Origin: Lamellibrachia columna | Taxonomy: Eukaryota > Annelida > Polychaeta > Sabellida > Siboglinidae | Assembly (NCBI GenBank): GCA_963662155.1 | Contig: OY759274.1 | Coordinates: 42,259,842 to 42,323,841 of the forward strand | Direction: 5' to 3' | DNA length: 64,000 bases | Part shown: positions 38,301 through 44,300 of the stretch, in pieces | Position numbering within the stretch: the stretch's first letter is position 1 | Layout: each line of letters begins with the position of its first letter | Translations under genes and position numbers: made by a program | The notes under the pieces: generated by a model | The model's input: only the letters and a program-made list of their open reading frames with translations | The model's database searches: none | Told to the model about the DNA's origin: nothing

Positions 38301-41300
38301 CTTTAATTAACCTTTCTAATAATTTACAAATCACTGACGTTAAACTCACTGGTCTGTAATTCTCTGACTTATTTCTCGAACCCTTTTTAAATAATGGTAT
38401 GATGTTTGCTTCTTTCCATTCAAACGGAACAACTCCACTCCCTCTTTTAATGACAAGTTGAATACTCTTGCAAGTGGTATACTGATTTGTTCTACTGTTT
38501 CCATTAGTAATTTTGGAGGAATCCCATCCACTCCCGGTGATTTGTTATCCTTCATTGCCTTTATTTTCTTAGCTACCAATTCTGGAGTTACAACTAACGG
38601 ACCTAAATAGTCAGATTTAGCCCCCTGAAATTTAGCATCAGCAACTGGTAATGAACTAATATCTTCTTTGGTAAACACTGAACTGAAGTAACCATTTAGG
38701 TCTTCCGCCATTAAAAACCCCTGTGATATTATATTTCCAGCACTGTCTTCTAGAGGTCCAACCTTGTCTTGTATGTTTTGTTTACTCCTGACATATGCAT
38801 AAAAACTCTTGCTGTCATTTTTTATGTTACATGCTAGTTTTTGCTCATAGCTTCTTTTAGATTGTCTGATTTCAGTTGTAGCTGCATTAAGTGCCTCTTT
38901 GTATTTTGCATAGTCTTCGTCCTTTCTGGTACGCCTATAAACCCTCCACATAGTTTGTTTTAGCATTATTTTTCTAATAGCCTCTTTTGACAAGTGTTTC
39001 TTTCTACACCGTTTTCCTTGTTTTTGGAAGGGAACAAATTTATCGATGATACTCTCAATTTCATATTTTAGAATATTCCAACATTCAATTGCGGTCTTAT
39101 TCATCAGCATGTTATTCCAATCTAGCTTTGCTAAGTATTTTCTCATATCTTTGTAGTTACCTTTGTGGAAGTTTCTCTTGTACGTTTTCTTATTTTTACT
39201 TTTTGATTTTACATTGATGTCAAAATGTATTTGATTATGGTCACTATTACCCAATGGTTCAAATATTTTTACATTGTCCACTAATTCTTTTTGTGATGAC
39301 AAAACTATATCTAATACATTTTCTCCCCTGGTTGGTTCTAGTACATTGCACAGTATTGTGGAAGTGCACATGTTATTCATAGAGACTGACAGTGCAGTAT
39401 GTTGCATGTTACAATGATTAACAGCTGTTATTATCTGCCATACAATGTCTCAGTGGAACCTTTTTGTTGCAGGTTTGCCTGTCTACATTTGGGCAACCCC
39501 TGTCGGCATCATTCTTATAGTTGTGATCGCCTTGATTATGTAAGTGTGATCTGTGTAGATACAGTGGTCGTATGACCCAGCAACACTGAATGTTTGTGTA
39601 GTGTTAGTGGAATGTTGTATTTATGCTATGTTTGTAATGTCGGATTCATAAAAAAAAATACTATGGATTATCAATAGGTGTAGATTCATGTAAAAATTAC
39701 TATGGATTATCAATAGGCTTACATTCATGTCAAACATACTATGTATTATGAGTAGGCTTAGATTCATGTCTAACATAATGTGGCTTAGATTCATGTCAAC
39801 AATACTATATGGCTTATCAGTAGGTTTAGATGCATGTCTAAGATACTATGGATTATCAGTAGGATTAGATTCATATCAAAATACTATGGATTATAAATAG
39901 GCTTAGATGCATGTTAAAATACTATGGGTTATCAGTAGGCTTAGACTCATGTTAAAAATACTATGGATTTTTAATAGGCTTACATTCATGTCAAAAATAC
40001 TATGGATTATCAGTAGGCTTAGATTTGTGTCAGAAATAATATGGACTATCAATAGGCTTATTCATGTCAAAAATGTTATGGATTATTACTTAAGGCTAGG
40101 ATTCGTGTGGAAACTAGCACTCATGCCACATATCTCTACAGATTATAAGTAAATATGGAATGCATGTTGCCTTTGCATGAACATTTATATTTTACATAAT
40201 TGTTTGTCATATAATTGCGTTAAGCTACCGTGGCAAACTGTAACAATCTACAACCTACAGCACAATAAGACTGAGAGTGGTGCGCAGTGGCTCAGTGGTT
40301 AGAGCACCAGGCTGTCAATCAGAAGGACCCGGGTCAAGTCCACCCGCTGCCGTTTCAAAACTTGAGCAATTTTGTTCCCTCAACTTTGCCTGTCTATTGG
40401 GAGAGACGTCAAAATCCATTGTTCCCTTCTATCTTTTGTCTATGCCAGGGGAAGTAAAGATCTCACACAGGGTGTAAATGTGTAACTCTGGCCAATTACG
40501 TGTAAGATGGGTGCTGAATTAGCAGCTGCCAAAACTAGCTCTGATAATGAAATGCCATGAGTGTCTAGGCAGACACCGGCACTATATAAGATGACATGTT
40601 GTTATTATTATTAATAATGGTATGTCTACTTTACAGTTATTTCATGTGTAAGTGGAGGCACGTGACACGCAAGAAACTCGATATCAGTGTTCCTCCAAGC
40701 AAGGTAAATATATATATATATATACGGTGGCTTGTCGTTATGCAGACTCCTCATGTAAAGAACGTCTGCTTAAAAGTAACAACTTTGAAATCCCTGTTCT
40801 GATTGCAGTGTTTTACGTGCCAATTGATATAAGGAACATGGGACAAATGGAAGAGTAATGATACGCCATGTGACACTTAATTATAGAAATTATTTGTGAC
40901 TGAGAATTTTTTATATTTATCGTGGTTCCAAGATGCAGGGTGAAATTCCGGACCCAAGCATACAAACACAGTCACACACAATCAAACACAAGCAAACACA
41001 ATTAAACATAATCAGACACAATGAAAAACACAGTCACACAATCAGACAAAATTGGACACAAACAAATGCAATGAAACATAATCAGACAATCAATCACAAT
41101 CAAACACAATCAGACACAAAGAAAAAAAATTAAACATAATCAGACAGAAGCAAACACAACCAAACACAGTCAAACACAATCAAACACAGTCAAATAAAGT
41201 TAAACACAACCAGACGCAATCAAACAGTCAGTGAATCAGATACAATCAAACACAATCAAATACAATCTGACAAAGTCAAAAACAATGAGGTGCAATCAAG

Positions 41301-44300
41301 CACAGTCTGACACAGTCACACACGATCAGACTCAGTCAATCATAATGTTATAAAATAATTTTAATTTAATTAATTTTAATGTATATTGATTTAAACTATA
41401 TGTGTACAATTAAATGTTTAGCTATGTTAGTATTACATTTGTAATGTATGTGTTTGTTGTCTTTATGGACAGACCCACATATCTAAGTCATGTAATGACA
41501 TATTTTGTTGCTAGAAATGTGTATATGGTAAAGATTTGTAATTCTACAGTTGTGTGTTTTCATCCACAGATTTGTACCAACGCTCCAGATAGGATTAGCC
41601 CCACCTGGACAAATCAGATCGGCACACCTTGTACTAGCCCTACCAGTCGTGATGGTATACCTGGTACCAGCTCGGTACACAATATCGGTATGCCTGGCAC
41701 CAGCTCTGAAAAGAAAGTCGGTATACCTGGTACCAGTTGTGCAAGCCAAATTAGCATGCAGGACACCAGCCAGGTTGCTAGGCCCAGTTCTGAGATGACC
41801 AGCAAAGATGGCATACCTGGCATTGAAGCCAGCAGTGGCATGGTGCCGCCAGTACCATTCCTCCATAGCGAGAAGAGTGAGACCAGCTGCAGCTCTGCCT
41901 TGTCTAGTGGAGGTGGGTACAGTACACTATTGTCTAGTGGAGGTGGGTACAGTACACTATTGTCTAGTGGAGGTGGGTACAGTACACTATTGTCTAGTGG
42001 AGGTGGGTACAGTACACTATTGTCTAGTGGAGGTGGGTACAGTACACTATTGTCTAGTGGAGGTGGGTACAGTACACTATTGTCTAGTGGAGGTGGGTAC
42101 AGTACACTATTGTCTAGTGGAGGTGGGTACAGTACACTATTGTCTAGTGGAGGTGGGTACAGTACACTATTGGCTAGTGGAGATGGGTACAGTACACTAT
42201 TGTCTAGTGGAGGTGGGTACAGTACACTATTGTCTAGTGGAGGTGGGTACAGTACACTATTGTCTAGTGGAGGTGGGTACAGTACACTATTGTCTAGTGG
42301 AGGTGGGTACAGTACACTATTGTCTAGTGGAGGTGGGTACAATACACTATTGTCTAGTGGAGGTGGGTACAGTACACTATTGTCTAGTGGAGGTGGGTAC
42401 AATACACTATTGTCTAGTGGAGGTGGGTACAGTACACTAGTGTATAGTGGAGGTGGGTACAATACACTATTGTCTAGTGGAGGTGGGTACAGTACACTAG
42501 TGTATAGTGGAGGTGGGTACAATACACTATTGTCTAGTGGAGGTGGGTACAGTACACTATTGTCTAGTGGAGGTGGGTACAATACACTATTGTCTAGTGG
42601 AGGTGGGTACAGTACACTATTGTCTAGTGGAGGTGGGTACAATACACTATTGTCTAGTGGAGGTGGGTACAGTACACTAGTGTATAGTGGAGGTGGGTAC
42701 AGTACACTATTGTCTAGTGGAGGTGGGTACAGTACACTAGTGTATAGTGGAGGTGGGTACAGTACACTATTGTCTAGTGGAGGTGGGTACAGTACACTAT
42801 TGTCTAGTGGAGGTGGGTACAGTACACTATTGTCTAGTGGAGGTGGTGCTATTGTTCCCCATTGAAAGCAATGCTAAAAGTCAGGTAACAGTCAATACCA
42901 GCAATATAGCATGTTTTTAAACGCTAGTCGGTCGTCGGAAGTACTACACGTAATTTTGTAGTTAAAATTAGAGAGTCAGAACAACGCTGTATCCACGATA
43001 ACAACAGGAACGCAAATAGTTTTAGAGAATTACTGTTTTCAGCAAAGAATACCTTACTGTTAGTAAACAGAAATCACAACACTAGCATCAGATTGCAAAA
43101 ATCGGCTGATCTGACATTTGAACAACTTCGAACGCGATTGTGCAAGCGTTGGCGTAGATACATGATTGTATCAGCAGACAGCAAAAGATTCACACGAATT
43201 ATGTGTTGTATTTCCGTCAACAATCTCACATGATTTTGCCTTTATATTAGAGTTATATTATGTACTAGAGGCGCACAGGTTATTTCACCTTTATGTTAGT
43301 GTTATATTATGTAAAAGTGGCGCACAGGTTATTTCACCTTTATATTAGAGTTATATTATGTAAAAGTGGCGCACAGGTTATTTCACCTTTATGTTAGTGT
43401 TATATTATGTACCAGAGGTGCACAGGTTATTTCACCTTTATATTAGAGTTATATTATGTACCAGTGGCGCACAGGTTATTTCACCTTTATATTAGTGTTA
43501 TATTATGTACCAGAGGCGCTGCGGGTTATTTCACCTTTATATTAGAGTTATATTATGTACCAGTGGCGCACAGGTTATTTCACCTTTATATTAGAGTTAT
43601 ATCATGTACCACTGGCGCACAGGTTATTTCATTTTATGTTAGTGTTATATTATGTACCAGTGGCGCACAGGTTATTTCACCTTGATGTTAGTGTTATATT
43701 ATGTACCAGAGGCACTGCGGGTTATTTCACCTTTATATTAGTGTTATATTATGTACCAGAGGCACTGCAGGTTATTTCACCTTTATATTAGAGTTATATT
43801 ATGTACCAGAGGCACCACGGGCTATTTCGGGTAGGTTCTATTCCACCCTGCATGCAAAATTACGATTCGCTTTTAATAAAATCGTAGTTTTTTTTTTTTT
43901 AAATCAACATGGAAGATGCTGTCCTTTATATGTCGCCCAAACAAACTGGATTATGTATTTGTACACCTTTGTACACCTTCCATCACTGACACTAGGGATC
44001 CTTCCATCACTCACAATCAGGAACAAGATATTTACCCTGTGCACTTCACAAGTGTCATTAGTCCATAAAGCCCCTTTCTCTGTTCATGTTTATTTTTAAT
44101 AAAATAATGATCTATCCCCAGGTGCAGAGTTGATATCTGGCTACAGCGCCCTGGCATTCAGCAACGGCAGTCCCAACTCGGAGACAAAGCTATTGTCTTC
44201 TTCAACAGAGGGCAGCACTGCTACTGGAAGTCCAGCGTCAGGCGCTTCTAATCTGTTGAACTCGGACGAAACTGAAGAAACGAGTTTGGGTTCGGTCTCA

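Larger units (their letters stand above)
36960..39415 (-). mobile_element. CR1 LINE, 5'-truncated, minus strand
   Basis: A non-LTR retrotransposon copy inserted in the long intron between exons 10 and 11. Reading leftward from 39407: the last part of the endonuclease (LDIVL, GNSDHN catalytic SDH), a linker (ending at AKKIKAMKDNKSPGVDGIPP), the reverse transcriptase (YLDFQKAFDKVPH, GVPQGSVLGPILFLIYINDL, FADDTKL), and the CR1-type C terminus (PHLEYCIQAW, RRATKRIPEL, RRLRGD). The 5' end of the endonuclease is absent. The 3' untranslated tail runs to about 36,960 with aatcttattaaatcttgtt. Confidence 0.92.

Noticed and set aside
40279..40352. Functional tRNA gene
   Set aside because: A and B boxes are present but the stems pair poorly, and the head is fused to a SINE body found again at 63040-63257.
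41614..42642. 342-residue minus-strand frame with YPPPLDNSVL repeats (extensin-like)
   Set aside because: Antisense shadow of the 30-bp array in receptor exon 13; no promoter or splice context, while the plus strand fits the receptor model.
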